DNA of 64,000 bases from Nymphaea colorata. Lineage: Eukaryota; Streptophyta; Magnoliopsida; Nymphaeales; Nymphaeaceae. How positions within the stretch are numbered: position 1 is the first letter of the stretch; each line of letters starts with the position of its first letter. The DNA is taken from positions 19,610,892 through 19,674,891 of the forward strand of contig NC_045139.1 of assembly GCF_008831285.2 (NCBI RefSeq), read 5' to 3'. Positions 12,701 to 24,499 of this stretch are shown here, one piece after another. The notes beneath the pieces were generated by a model, which was not told the DNA's origin, did no database searches, and saw only the letters and a list, made by a program, of their open reading frames with translations. Made by a program: the position numbers and the translations under genes.

Positions 12701-15700
12701 GAGTCTCCCACTAATCAAGGTAGCAAATTTCACATGACATGGATAAACTACCATGCATAGCATTAGTGAAGTCCTCTGATCTCCATTTCGCTTGTAGGTT
12801 CTAGGATGATAACAAAAAATAACAAGATTCTAAAGCACCAACGCTTCACGTCCAAAGAATCACCAAGTGTGAGATTATGTAGAATACCCAGACACTCTTG
12901 TAAGCTTTAAAATATAGTCACAAATAACATCTCGGAGTTTTAAACGGTGAGGTTTTTCTCGGGTATAATACGGCGAGCTTAAAAAAACAAGAAAATAAGT
13001 GAAACTAATAACACAAACATCAAAAGATAAGTAGATTTGCAACAAATAAAAATTAGAAAATGAAAAAAAACTGTTTCACATTAAAAAACTGAAAAAAAAA
13101 CACGAAAAAAAAAGTTAAAAACGTATTTTTTTGTTTTTATTGTTTTTTTCAAAAAAAATGCGTTAGTTTTTTAAGTTTTCAATGGCTAGTTAATTTATCG
13201 CATTTTTTCGGAAAAAAAAAAACGTGTTTTCTGTGACTATGTTTAAATGTACCGAAAGGAATGGAAGTGGATGAGACAACCATAGCAACCATAAGTGGAC
13301 AGCAGGATACATAACAAAAAAGGACTATACAATTGTAAGCACAAGGATCTTACAAATAGTACAGTAGAGTAAACATCCATTTCATCTAACATGTAAGGTG
13401 ATACACGGCGAGCCCAACTGAAGGCAAGTTCCGCCTCTAAGTAATTGACCATCTCGTAATATGCTTTTCCAACCTGATGGGATTATACAAAGTGAGTTTA
13501 ACATAAGAAACACATTATGCACTTCAACGTAGTGTAAAAAATCCATGAACTACATGAACAGAATTAACCTGGCAAAGAACCCATCCAGTAGCATATTGCT
13601 GGGGAGGGAGTTTGAGAAAGGTCTCCACTGCTTCCTGTTAGAGGGAGATGGGACGGATTAGCTTGACATAAAGTTTTTGTGTTGCAATTCACAACTTCTC
13701 ACTAAACATCATGCAGCTTCACACCTGGCATCTATATACTCTAGAAAGTCTATAGCCTTCACCAAGTATGCGAAGCAGACCAAGAAGCTCCAGAGCTCCA
13801 TCACTGAACTTTGAAAGATTTGCTGTTCCTGCTGAAGTGTTTGCTCTGTCCCGATCATAAGGCTTATCATCACATACAACTGAGAGAGAGCATGCAATAT
13901 CATCTGGGCCATTGTTATCCATGGTATCAGACCGCCTCACTGCAAACATGAAATGTATGTAAGTGACCACAAATTTCTGCCTCCAATGAACCACCTTCCA
14001 GCACAATGGGATGGGAGCTTGTTAGGGAAAAAAGATGCACCACAACGAACCGCGCCTTGGTGTACATGCATCCACCTTAGTTGCAAATAAATATCACATA
14101 ATGACTTGAATAAAGGACACACTTAATAGTTCATACCTCTACAATATTAGTTTTATGTTCCAAGGTCAGATGCATACCAAGATTTAATTGAAATTCTTAC
14201 GTTATCGTACCCTTTCTCGACAAAAAAAATTAAGAAACTGATAATCTAACACCGCACATGCATGCATATGTCCACATGTGCATCATGCAAATACAAACAT
14301 GGGAATGCCAAAACATAGGATCAAGTCTACACATGAAAATATCTACATTCTTTAAAAACACCATGCCCAAGCAAAAGGTCAAACAGAACAGATGGCATTG
14401 ACACCACAGAATAAGGCCATGGTACATGTCGGAATGGGCAATCAATCCTGTCAAAGAACAGGATGTCTTGGCAACCTCATTAAAGCAAAGAGAGACATAG
14501 TTAAGGAGCATCACCAGGATTATTGTTGGGAGCATGATTATGAAGTAGCCAGCAGTGCAGTGAAAAAGTTCAGCTGAATTTGAAATTTTCATGCCCAATA
14601 ATTTACTAAAAGGTGTTATGCATCACCTTTATCGAAGTTTTCTGAAACCCATGCCTGTCCCTTGCGAATAGTCACGGATCGCAATGACGAGTTCATCTTA
14701 GAATAATATCCTCCAATAAGTTTGTTAGAGGAATGATTTGTTCCATTTCCTCCAAAATGAGCACCTGAATTTGCATGATTAGTGGCATCACCAGCAAGTC
14801 TCGTACTTCTTCGAGGCGCTGAATCTGAGAACAGCCTTCCAGGAACCTATATGAATATGTACTTGTAATCATTACAAGTGACTAACTAACCCATACCTTC
14901 CCCACACATCACCAGCAATAGTGCTTAACAATACGAGAAAATTTATAAGACCCAGAGAAACTATAAATGGATTCATGAGCTCAAAATATGACACTTGACA
15001 TTGTAGAGATCAAGGGAACAATATTTTGCCTCCCCCTGACTGGAAAGCACAAAATGTTCAAAGGATTGGTATAAGAAGAGAGACACGAGAATGCACCTGA
15101 GAGTAAGTGGCACGAGCAGAAGTTGATCGAAAGCTCTGCACTCAAGTCCAATCAACATAAGAGAATAAGGACTCCGAATGTTGGAAAGCAAAGATGAGAT
15201 GCAAAGATATTCAAATGAGAAGACATACAAGTACGGCAGACAGTGGAGGTTTAACATGAATGAGCAGATAGTGAAGGTAATTATCTGGAATCTGGAACCG
15301 AAAGGACTTTGAAGGGACAAACGGACAAAAGATCCGAAGGTGTAGAAGGTAAAAGATGGCAGCCATAGCAAGCCAACAAACTTGAAATCTAGACAGTAGA
15401 CACTCCAGGAGGTAGCAACTTTAACTCCCTAATCATTAGGTAGGTGAAACTACACGATTCCCACTCATTGGTAAAAAGTGCAAGAGTTTGAAGTCAAAAA
15501 ATTAAGGGCCCCGTTCAGTATCAAGACTAATAACCAGTACAGGTAACAGACCTCTTGGCAAGTGAGAAGATGTTAATGCAACAGACGAGGGAAGTTCGAT
15601 GGAATGCTCTAGGTCACAAACAACATAGAACAAAGAAAAAGAAGTTAGGAAACCTTCCGAAGTTTGCCTTCATCCATCAACTTTCGCCTAGGTGCCTGAC

Positions 15701-18700
15701 CAACTGCATTAGCAGTAGATTTTGGAGAAAATTCACCACTAAGTGAGCTGATGTTCTGCTGTATATGAACATTTCGATAAACTGGAGGTGGAGCAACACT
15801 TGCTAACTGCAAAGAAGTTGGAGAAAAAGGAAGAAATTATAAAACTTATGACCACACAAAAAATCAGAACATGGTCAGACTCCTCTTGAAAAACAAAAGA
15901 AAAATGTAACACCACCACCACAAACCAGAGCCTAATCAGCTTAGAATAGATAACTCAAAATGCAAAATAATGCTTTATGAAAGGAACATAATCCCTGAGC
16001 CTCCAAGAATCTCTTCAATACTTGGCAGAAATCACCAATCAGACATGTTAAAACTTCAAAGTGAGAGGAAAGAGAAAATATAGAAACATGACAAAGCTAC
16101 ATAAATAAAATTTATATGTCTAATCTTTAGTAGAAGCAACAGGAAGGACACCTAAGTCAGGATAACACCATATGCTGGCACCGTGCCCCAAGTGACAAAA
16201 TTTTATCAATACAAGCCAAAAGAATTATGAGTTTCACATTTTCTCCAAGCAGATCATTATTCTTGGATGGTGGAATAAAGACATAGAAAACAGCCACATG
16301 TATCAATCGCAGTTTTCAACTCCCACCAATCATGCAAATTTCTCCAGAGTTGAACCAGTCTCTTTGCTAGTCGTCAGACTACCATTACCTGCTTACAAAA
16401 AAGATAAGAGTCCACCACAATATACTCACGCATGCTTAAACACTGGGGTTTCCTTTCATAAAAACCTACTTTGCATCGGTTAACATCAGCCTTATATACT
16501 AAGACTGAGACCCACAGGTCTATTTAAAAAAGTGACCCACAGGTCTAATCTTTAGTAGAAGCAACAGGAAGGACACCTAAGTCAGGATAACACCATATGC
16601 TGGCACCGTGCCCCAAGTGACAAAATTTTATCAATACAAGCCAAAAGAATTATGAGTTTCACATTTTCTCCAAGCAGATCATTATTCTTGGATAGTGGAA
16701 TAAAGACATAGAAAACAGCCACATGTATCAATCGCAGTTTTCAACTCCCACCAATCATGCAAATTTCTCCAGAGTTGAACCAGTCTCTTTGCTAGTCGTC
16801 AGACTACCATTACCTGCTTACAAAAAAGATAAGAGTCCACCACAATATACTCACGCATGCTTAAACACTGGGGTTTCCTTTCATAAAAACCTACTTTGCA
16901 TCGGTTAACATCAGCCTTATATACTAAGACTGAGACCCACAGGTCTATTTAAAAAAGTGACCCAACTCTCTATTCGATGCTATTTATGTACTCATGCTTT
17001 CTTCTACTTACATTTGACTCCCCCATATTTACTCAACTCTATCACTCTCATAATGGCCAAACACTCCAGCTTTCAGTGTTTGAACCAACAGCTTGTTTGT
17101 TATGTCCAACATTCTCGAAAACATAACAGATAAAGGAGGCCATCCAACATATTTGGCAATAAAAACCTAAAAATTCATCATGTAAATGGGAAGCCAGTTA
17201 TAAATACAAATTCATGCACTACTCTGATCAATAACATGGGAAAAGAAAACACTTGGGTACCTGGCTTGACACTGGAGAAGGGGTATTAAACGGAGATGTA
17301 TTTGTCGAGCCAAAATTTATTTGTTGACCAACATGTGCTACTCCTATCGCTGCACCATGCAGGTTACCTGCTGTATCTCTTACATGGCTCGCATGTGATT
17401 GTTTTAACAATTTTGGACTCATTTCATCAGAACTGGAAATTTGATTGCATGTTAAACTGTGTTCATCAGTGCCAGTCCGTAGATTGCAACAGCCTGAATC
17501 CATGTTAAAACAGTGTTGCTGAAGGCGAGGAATAGCAGATTCCCCAAAAACTTCATTTGCATCTTCTGCAGCACCTGAAATGCCACAGAAAATTTCTGTT
17601 GTAACATGACCAATTTAGACGATAATGCTATTATCACCTACTAGTAGATGAAGGAACAAATGCACAATATTTAGACCTAAACCAACTTATAAAAGAAAAA
17701 CACAAAATTGACAATAATGACCAGAAATCTTTATCCTTGCACAAAGAATGTTTGAAACAATAAAGGCTAACCTAAAATGCACAGCTCCTCATATGCAGCC
17801 CACATTAATGGATCCATGGAAAGTGCTTGCATGAAGTGTTCAACAGCAAGCCTCCTTCTGTCAGTGTACCTAAGGAAAGAGAAAGATGGTAAACATAAAA
17901 GTTAAACGAAGAGTCTGCTTTGTGCTTTTACATGTATTAACAAAGAGAAGGCCATTGTAACTATTGGAAATGCACATCCATCAAAGAAGAACATTAAAAG
18001 GGTGTTTGATAAAAGAACGTTGTGTTTTTAGAACACCAAAAACAAGAACAAAATAATCTTGCTCCTGGAAACACAGTGTGATTATATCCAGTTTTTTATT
18101 GTTAAAACTAAAAACAGTGTCCATAATCACTTCATGTTTCCTGAAACAAGAACATGGTGTTCTCCTTCTAGTAACGTGTTTCAAGAGCACAAGATTGTTC
18201 TTCTCACCAAATGCCTTCTAAAATGACCACAAAAAAATCGGGCTATGTAGACGGATAAGTCAAAAAGTGCATGCAGCACCCAGAACAAGCCACTACAAAG
18301 GCACACTGGATTGTTGCATGAACAAGGGACATCTTAGCCAGAATTTATACTATAAAGGAAGGAAGAGAGAGAGAGAGAGAGAAAGAAAGAGGACAATTCT
18401 GTTCAAGAATTATATATATGCTAGTTCATATCCATGAGCCTGTAGCACCAGATACTTTCCATGCATGTATAATCATAACTACAATAATATAAATAAAGTA
18501 TTTTTCAAGTGAAACAGCAGTTTTTCAAAAAATACAAAGAGACCTGTCACATTTTAGAAAGGAATAGATTTCTAAAAAGCTGGCAGAACAATGTAGCTTA
18601 GATCTCAGAAGAAAGCATCATTTTACTTATGGAAATGCCACAACGAGTCCAAATAAAGCTAGAGTATCATTTTACTTATGGAAATGCCACAACGAGTCCA

Positions 18701-20695
18701 AATAAAGCTAGCTCTCACATAAAACTAAGCATGCATAAACTGCCCAAAAAGCTCGAGAAATAAGAGCACAACATTTGTCAACCATCATATAATTCAAGTT
18801 ATTTTCCATCCCAAGAGAAACAAGAGAAAAAGAACCAGGGAGATGCAAAAGAGCACTTCCGACAAAACAAAACCGAAAAGATTGGACTAATAAATCACAA
18901 CTTAGAAACATATCACAATGAGTTAAAGGTGCTGGAATTGAACCTATATATTAGTCCAAGTAAGTAATGACCAGCAGCTCCATTTGGAACCTACATGAGG
19001 CAACAAGAAATAATTAGCAAAAGCAAGCCTTTCCTGTGAGATACTTATAGCTTGTAAAGAATCTGACGCATTTGCAACCAAAATCATCCCATTATTAGTT
19101 TGTTGGTACCAAAAGCTTCAGCTTTAGTCAATTTGTGAACCATGTTTAAAGCTTGCAAAATATTAATGAGCTCACCTATGCCCCAGGAGTATATGATACC
19201 TAAGTCTGATGCTTGCATTATGCAACTGGAGACATTTCTGCCAAGAATGACATGATACGACCACTCGGCATTTATGAAATTTGTAATTCAATAACATATA
19301 TTGAAGCTAGACAATTTAAATCTAAGATTAATATTAAAAACTGTGGACATTATCTAGGAAAAGAGAGTGTGCATGTTTTATCCGCTTAAATTCAATATCC
19401 ATGTTGCCTATCCATATGTTTCCTTTAGGAAAATAAGCTATTTGAATTAGTTCCACTCACAGACGTTCTGGAAAGCGACGGTTAAGCCACTTTACAACTG
19501 ACACATGACCAAGTCAAGAACCACATGAATGAACTGACTCAGAAGAGAAAATAAAGTACAAAGACAGGCAAAAAATGGTCGAAAGAAACAGCCAATACTG
19601 TCCTTTAGATTGTCAAATTATAAGGTTCACATTTTATTATATTAAATCATATAAATTATATACAATAATAAGGATATTGACAGGTCAATTTCATGTGAAT
19701 CTAAGAACTACCAAATAAAACTTACCTGGGTTTTAACTTTCAACTTTGATACAGAGTTAGGTGGAATTTTCAAAAGCTAACCCAGATCCAACTAGCATTA
19801 TCCAATGTTTACATGTAATCAGGTTGATAATTGATATACTAGTTAGATTCAGATGAATAATGGACTTGAATTCAAAATGCAGAGCAAACCAGCGTCTGAA
19901 CATCACTTGCAAGTCTTTCTTTTTAACAAGCCAGAGAAAATCAAGTTCGAATCTGGTAAGTAATCAGACAAATCCAACCATTCACAGTCACTTTGATGTC
20001 AGTAAACACTAGCTTATACTGGTTCCACATGCTTGCTCAGCCACCCTCTAGACATACTGGTCACTTCTTCCATGGTTGGGTAGGGATGCGTGTGTGCATA
20101 TATATACATTGCCCACCAAAATGGTACCACCATATTCACCACTCACTTTCCTTTTATAAAAGTGGGTCCCAGCCATGCCATTTAGCAAAAGAAGTCCATC
20201 ACCAATCTTCAGAAGTCACAACTCTAACTTCTTAGTCTGTTTCTCCCCTCTCCCTCGGCTCACTAAATGTAGTTCAATAAAGGTGATCTGAGAGAGAGAC
20301 TGAAATAGTAGCAATCTCTTATATATATATAGACACACACACACATGTGCGTGCATATACACAATAAACTAATTCCATCGTGGGATAGGTCTAACCAGAC
20401 CCTATATTTTTTAAAGGCTTCCTTGACAAAACAATTGTGCAGATCTGGTCTGAACGTTAAGAGCCACACAAACTGACATAACCATGTTCATTGGACATGT
20501 ATGATGACTTTTAGAAGCCAATACAATCAGGCTATTGACACTAAAAAACTTAAAAAGTCCATTTACACATTTAAAAAGCATAACCTTTTTATGCATTCAT
20601 ATGTTTTGGATGTATTACATCCATAAGTTAAATTGCAAAAGAAACGAATAAAGTTGCAGGAATTGGTCTAACCATTCCCAAAATGAAATGGTTAG

Positions 20696-20730
<35 letters not shown>

Positions 20731-22593
20731 AATAGAGAGAGAGAGAGAGAGAGAAAGAGCGAGATCAAATTCACTTTGGAAATCATAACAGATGATACCT
20801 CATTATTTGGCTCATTTGGAGGACATAATGCTGCCTCAGCTTCACGAAGAAGATCCATTTGAAAGCATGAAATTGCAAACAAGTAGCGGCACTGAGGCAT
20901 TTGAGTTCCTTCAGAGTTTAATCAAAATTAGACATCAAAAAATTGTGTTACACTCAAAATAGGCATGTAGACCTGTCTACAAGACATATTTGAAGACAAA
21001 GAACTCCACTGCTACATAAACCCGCAAAGATTCCAAAATGGAAAAGAGCAATGTGAGTGAAACTACCTTTCAAAATATGGTAAGCACGGTATGCTTGGTT
21101 GTTTTGCAAGTAACATCTTGCTAGAAGTTGTAAATTTGCCTAAACACGAAATATAACACTAGAAGTTAGAAATTATCTTGTTAATGGTGTGCGCTTAGGC
21201 AACCTAGGCATGCTCACTGGAAAGAAAAATATCATGTAGAACCAATCAGAAACAGATACACATGCTTGTGCTAGCATGCAGCAAAAGGTAAAGCTTAGTA
21301 CAGAATACAATCAATGCTTATTGAAAAAATTTAAACTGCATGAAATAAAATTATAACACAGACTCTTCATAAAGGTTGAGGATGTAGGTGCAGCTCTGGT
21401 GCAGCAAAAAACAAATTGCTTTCTTTTTTGTTGATTATTAATAAATTTATAGCTTGTTAATCGCCATGTTTGTGGACAATTTATTGCTAATTTTATTTTT
21501 TTGTGGACAATCGTACATACATAGTACATACATACATAAGGACAATTTATTGCTAATTTTATTTTTTGTGGACAATTATACATAAATATACATACTTACA
21601 TATATATATAATTGAATGATGACTGGCTTTTTAGAGTCACTCAGCCCTCTAATCAAGACCGTCAGATCCATCATAATATACGGTTAAAAGAAAAACAAAG
21701 AGAAAAAGGTGATGGGTATTTTTGTCATCTAGTATTAGTTCTCACCTTTTTCTCCATGTATTTTCTCTCAATCATCCACCATATGCATCAGATGGACGGC
21801 CCTGATTAGATGGCTGGGTGACTCTGGATAGCCAAGGTCACCACTCACACACTCATATATATATATATATATATATAAAACCCGCACTTATGTTTTTTCT
21901 GAAGCATCCTCCACCTGCACCCTGTGACATAGGACCATATACACATGGATCGCGATTTTGGTAGCCATTAGAAAACCAAAATCTTAGGTTCAAGCTTATG
22001 TATATACGACCAGCCAAAAAGAAAGCATGTATGCCCAAAAATCAATGTCTAAAAAAATGAACAGCATGAGGTTCAAGCACTTAGAACACCGTAGTCAACT
22101 ATCAAAACCTAAAGGATGTAACGTAAGTACCAGTACCATACGGTTCATGAATCACACTTTCTCAATGACATACTTTACGCAAATACACTCAATAACATTT
22201 ACAAATTGCAGGTAGTAATGACAATCAATCCAAAATAGTTTAAAACATGCTATAATGCAGACAACTTTCTTGGTCACATGTATGCATGTCAAACAGCTTA
22301 GCAGTAGTATCTGGATCAACCAAACATGTGTTACACGATTCTGCTCAAAAGTCAACAATGCCTCAAGGCTGATTCCCTTTATGTCGTACACAATGTGGCA
22401 AGGAGAGGCTCGCATCAAAATAATAGCATGCATTCCGGAATCTCATCAAGATAAAATGATAAAATAACCCCAGAAAAAAAAAAAGTACCTCCGATGGAAA
22501 CTCAGCACAGAGGCGTTCACACAAAAATGTAGCGTTTCGATGCATGTAAAGGCGAAGACTACCATTTACACACTCAACCAGTATTGGTTCCAT
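6730..22593 (-). CDS. CDC27B: Anaphase-promoting complex subunit 3, CDC27B/HOBBIT type
   Basis: TPR scaffold subunit of the APC/C ubiquitin ligase, which targets cyclins and securin; the plant B form (HOBBIT) also acts in meristem cell division. I traced 16 exons on the minus strand: 22593-22489, 21139-21067, 20908-20799, 18990-18944, 17869-17772, 17574-17261, 15806-15654, 14846-14627, 13939-13725, 13634-13569, 13473-13354, 12169-12093, 8460-8341, 8211-7992, 7413-7132, 6777-6730. All phases agree and sum to 2268 nt (755 aa plus stop), normal for the family. Residues 1-145 are the N-terminal TPR region (LCERLCAEFPSE; AAGHYLLGLIYR; MDPLMWAAYEELCILG), 145-430 a low-complexity linker with FNTPSP and APRRK, and 430-740 the C-terminal TPR superhelix (HYNAWYGLGMIYLRQEK; KNPLPMFERANIL; ESSVHALMGKIYKR). 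The last exon ends MEKLHVPDEVGVL. An in-frame ATG at 22624 lies in the probable intron before a 5' UTR acceptor, so I chose 22593. Confidence 0.95.
8223..8320. repeat. perfect 49-bp tandem duplication in a CDC27B intron
   Basis: Two identical 49-bp units (8223-8271 and 8272-8320), each starting ATTTAGAGTTGCTCCCTAAG, lie in the intron between exons 13 and 14 of CDC27B, 11 bp from exon 14. The identity implies a recent event or an assembly duplication. Confidence 0.9.
9463..10395. mobile_element. non-autonomous repeat family R1, long copy with diverged inverted ends
   Basis: The left part (9463-9571) has several GGGTATAATACGGC-like motifs and the block AAATAAAACGGG...GACGGCAAATTT. The right part (10268-10395) carries the complement (AAATTTGCCG...GACGCG TTTTATTCCCGT, then GCGTATAATACGCG), so the ends form a diverged terminal inverted repeat. 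The centre (about 9650-10230) has repeated CGAA/GAAGA-rich sequence unlike the two shorter copies (12914-13240 and 24500-24865), and may be captured host DNA. The AT-rich block with GATAAGCAACAAATTAAAATTAGA-type sequence is shared with both other copies. It sits in the CDC27B intron between exons 12 and 13. No transposase is present. Confidence 0.55.
10890..11225. repeat. GC-richer block with repeated CACCCGCACCC/GTTGGGTGCA motifs
   Basis: Within an AT-rich CDC27B intron this block repeats words such as CCGCACCCAACTC (twice, near 10962 and 11030), GGGTGCGG and CACCCGCACCCGAGTC in both orientations. It looks like a decayed repeat of the kind dispersed in plant genomes, but I cannot assign a class or define its ends. 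Confidence 0.35.
12914..13240. mobile_element. non-autonomous repeat family R1, short copy bounded by ATAGTCACA inverted ends
   Basis: The copy opens ATAGTCACAAATAACATC, followed by TCGGAGTTTTAAACGGTGAG and CGGGTATAATACGGCGAG, and closes TTTTCTGTGACTAT. The outer 9 bp (ATAGTCACA / TGTGACTAT) are perfect inverted repeats. The interior shares AAGATAAGTAGATTTGCAAC with the copy at 24500-24865. No clear target duplication is visible: flanks TTTAAAAT and GTTTAAAT are similar but not identical. It lies in the CDC27B intron between exons 11 and 12. Confidence 0.6.
16118..16964. repeat. 425-bp near-identical tandem duplication in a CDC27B intron
   Basis: Unit 1 (16118-16542) and unit 2 (16543-about 16964) are identical except for one difference that I see (TTGGATGGTGG versus TTGGATAGTGG). 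The duplication creates two identical 61-codon open frames (16298-16483 and 16723-16908), which have no recognisable product. It lies in the intron between exons 6 and 7 of CDC27B. A shorter repeat, GACCCACAGGTCT, flanks the junction and may have mediated unequal crossing-over. Confidence 0.93.
18001..18215. mobile_element. MITE, Tourist-like ends (about 215 bp)
   Basis: The left end GGTGTTTGATAAAAGAAC and the reverse complement of the right end, GGCATTTGGTGAGAAGAAC, match as a terminal inverted repeat with a few substitutions. Internal AGAACACC / GGTGTTCT and CAAGAACA / TGTTCTTG pairs extend the fold. The GG(N)(N)(G/T)TTTGGT-like end resembles PIF/Harbinger Tourist MITEs. No target duplication is certain. 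It sits in the CDC27B intron between exons 4 and 5. Confidence 0.65.
18617..18713. repeat. 49-bp tandem duplication in a CDC27B intron
   Basis: ATCATTTTACTTATGGAAAT and the following sequence through AATAAAGCTAG occur at 18617 and again at 18666, a period of 49 bp. The units appear identical except at the edges. The period equals that of the duplication at 8223-8320, but the sequences are unrelated. Confidence 0.9.
20694..20757. repeat. compound microsatellite (CA)n(TA)n(GA)n
   Basis: An uninterrupted run of ACAC... passes into TATA... and then GAGA... immediately 3' (in gene orientation) of CDC27B exon 3, about 40 bp from its splice donor. Simple repeats of this length are prone to length variation. 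Confidence 0.95.
21472..21596. repeat. imperfect tandem repeat, period about 67 bp
   Basis: The block GGACAATTTATTGCTAATTT plus a T-run and TGTGGACAAT followed by ACATA-rich sequence occurs twice, near 21474 and 21540. It lies in the intron between CDC27B exons 1 and 2, directly left of a MITE. Confidence 0.8.
21621..21839. mobile_element. MITE with about 45-bp terminal inverted repeats (219 bp)
   Basis: The left arm starts GACTGGCTTTTTAGAGTCAC and continues TCAGCCCTCTAATCAAGACC GTC. The reverse complement of the right arm reads GACCTTGGCTATCCAGAGTC, then ACCCAGCCATCTAATCAGGG CCGTC. The arms match over about 45 bp with a few substitutions. There is no coding capacity and no clear target duplication, so the superfamily is undetermined. 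It lies in CDC27B intron 1 and is followed by a (TA)n run at 21856-21878. Confidence 0.8.
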
Positions 22594-23760
22594 GCTTGAT
22601 TTGTCCTTCTCACTGAAAGGATCCATACGTCTTAACCACTATCTCCAATGTTCAGATTACATTGAAGTTTGAACTAGGAAGATGAATTTTCTTTGTTCAT
22701 GGTCGGAAAAGGAACTCCAAAACAGAACATGAAAATCTTTAACAACGGCATCAATCTGCCTAGATTGAAAAGACTCAGTGGCACGGTAGGATGAAGAGCT
22801 AAAAGAGACTTATAAGCTGAGCAGGCAAATATACGGCAAGCCAGATAACAAGTGGTGGCTGAACAGAGACCTGCAAAAAGCAGAAGAGTGTAAATTTCAA
22901 GGCCAAAAAACATAAAGAGAGAACAACAACAAGTCCAAAGGCTTACTCGCGCACCAACCTCTTCATAAATATAAGAAGGCATAGCAAATCATTCAAACAC
23001 GTTTATTAAAAAAAATCAGCTCCCAAGAAAATCAGAACCAATAAGCAAAATAGTCCTGCGGCTCACTTCCAAAAACTCAAAAAAGTTACAGAGAACGTGG
23101 GTAGCAAATATATGAAAAATATCTTAAAGTGGTGCCAAGCTGCAGAAACTTCATAATGAACCAATTTGCTATGGGGGAAATCCAGATAAATATTATGGAC
23201 TTCGTCAAGTTCCACCTGCAAAACCAGAATCATAAAATGTAGGGAAAATATCGCAGAGAAGAGATTTCGCTTCTAAGCTACCCATTAACCCAATTGATGT
23301 GGAATAACGTTAATGCGATCAAGTCGGCGCTGAGAACAGTTCTCATCATCAAACCCAAAAAAAAAGGAAGAAAAAAAAACTAAGGAAAAACCCAAGTAAA
23401 AACGCTTAAATCTGTAAAGGAACACGATAAAATAAAGAAACAGAAAAAGGAAATACAAAAAGAATCCCAAAGCGCAACGTCTGCTCCTCAGATACCAAAG
23501 TGGAAAATTCTTGAAACCAGAAATCTTGATCACCGAACTGACTTAGAAAACCCTAGGAAACCAGGACAGCAAAATCAGAAAAAACGATGAAATGAGAGAG
23601 TGGCGGGAAGAAACAGAGAGGAAGAAAGGCCGCACCTAGAGCTGGCAACGGTGTCCCACTGATTCAACGAAGGAGAAGGGAAGTGAAACTCAAGTCGAAG
23701 AGAGAGAGGAGGAGAGAGAGAGAGCGGAACGAAGAGAACCCAATAGGATTTTTGAACTAC
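22594..23760 (-). other. CDC27B 5' leader region (probable non-coding exon and promoter-proximal DNA)
   Basis: A splice acceptor (CTTTCAG at 22613-22619, minus strand) lies 19 bp before the CDC27B start codon, so the 5' UTR is probably spliced. A matching donor AG|GTGCGG occurs at 23635-23636, making a non-coding first exon from 23636 to roughly 23750 plausible; that stretch is GA-rich on the plus strand, common in plant leaders. Other upstream exons in between are possible. This is inference from splice motifs only. Confidence 0.4.
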
Positions 23761-23963
23761 TCGAAATAATGGCACTTGATAAGAACTCATTCAAACAATT
23801 GATCAAATCCCCGACGGCTCCTTTCCCAATGGAGTAACCGGGGTCGGTTTGGTTCTAAACTGGATCCGTGGTTCCGATACAGATACTGCAGTGAAATACC
23901 CCGGGTCTATTTGGATCTGAAGTGGATCCATGGGTCAGATATGCCCGCTGTTTTTGAAGGGGT

Positions 23964-24399
23964 TGTTTGGATGACACTTTTTCAAAACCAGGTTATAGGA
24001 AAACCAGGTTTTGTGTAAACCTGGTTTGCCTGTTTAGATGCAAACATGGTTTTTGTTTAGATGACAAAAACCTGCTTCTATATGAAGCCTCTAAAAATCA
24101 AGTTCAGCTAAATCATAGCAATCACATTTATAACTACTTCAATTATTATAAAATGCATAACGATTTCATATATGCTACTAAATGAAAACAAGAGAATCCA
24201 TGAATAAAGGACTTATAATAGTACATTTACAATTTATGAATATTTAACAATCCTACCCAAGTTCTTATTTTCTTAAGCATAGACATAAAACTGTACCAAA
24301 GCATGCCCGAACAAACGAAATGTTCATCACAAAAGTCAAATTTACATCGGGTGAGGGAAACAGGTTTTGAGCGAAACCCAGTTTGCCGTCATCCAAACA
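23964..24399. mobile_element. MITE, Tourist-like, 12-bp perfect inverted ends
   Basis: TGTTTGGATGAC at 23964-23975 is exactly inverted as GTCATCCAAACA at 24388-24399. Outside and inside these ends further pairing is seen between AAAACCAGGTT and AAACCTG-type words. The ends resemble the GTTTGG-type ends of Tourist/PIF-Harbinger MITEs. It has no coding capacity and I see no certain 3-bp target duplication. Confidence 0.65.
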
Positions 24400-24499
24400 C
24401 GATGGAAATGAATCTATGATGAGAGAATTTAAATACCATTACCAAGTTTCCATCTATAGTTGAAATTCAAAAACTACATTGAAGCCGAGGTCATGCAAC

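Noticed and set aside
16298-16908. Two identical 61-codon plus-strand open frames suggesting a small gene pair
   Set aside because: They are a by-product of the 425-bp tandem duplication inside an intron, with no motif or coding bias.
19176-19237. A 62-bp minus-strand segment with good splice sites and correct phase between CDC27B exons 3 and 5 (contains RYHILLGH)
   Set aside because: The true exon 4 is at 18944-18990 and encodes VPNGAAGHYLLGLIYR, which matches the family; the other segment fits phase by chance.
22489-22624. Upstream in-frame ATG (MDPFSEKDKSS) for CDC27B
   Set aside because: It lies before a splice acceptor (CTTTCAG) and would extend the N-terminus beyond the family start; the ATG at 22593 is preferred.
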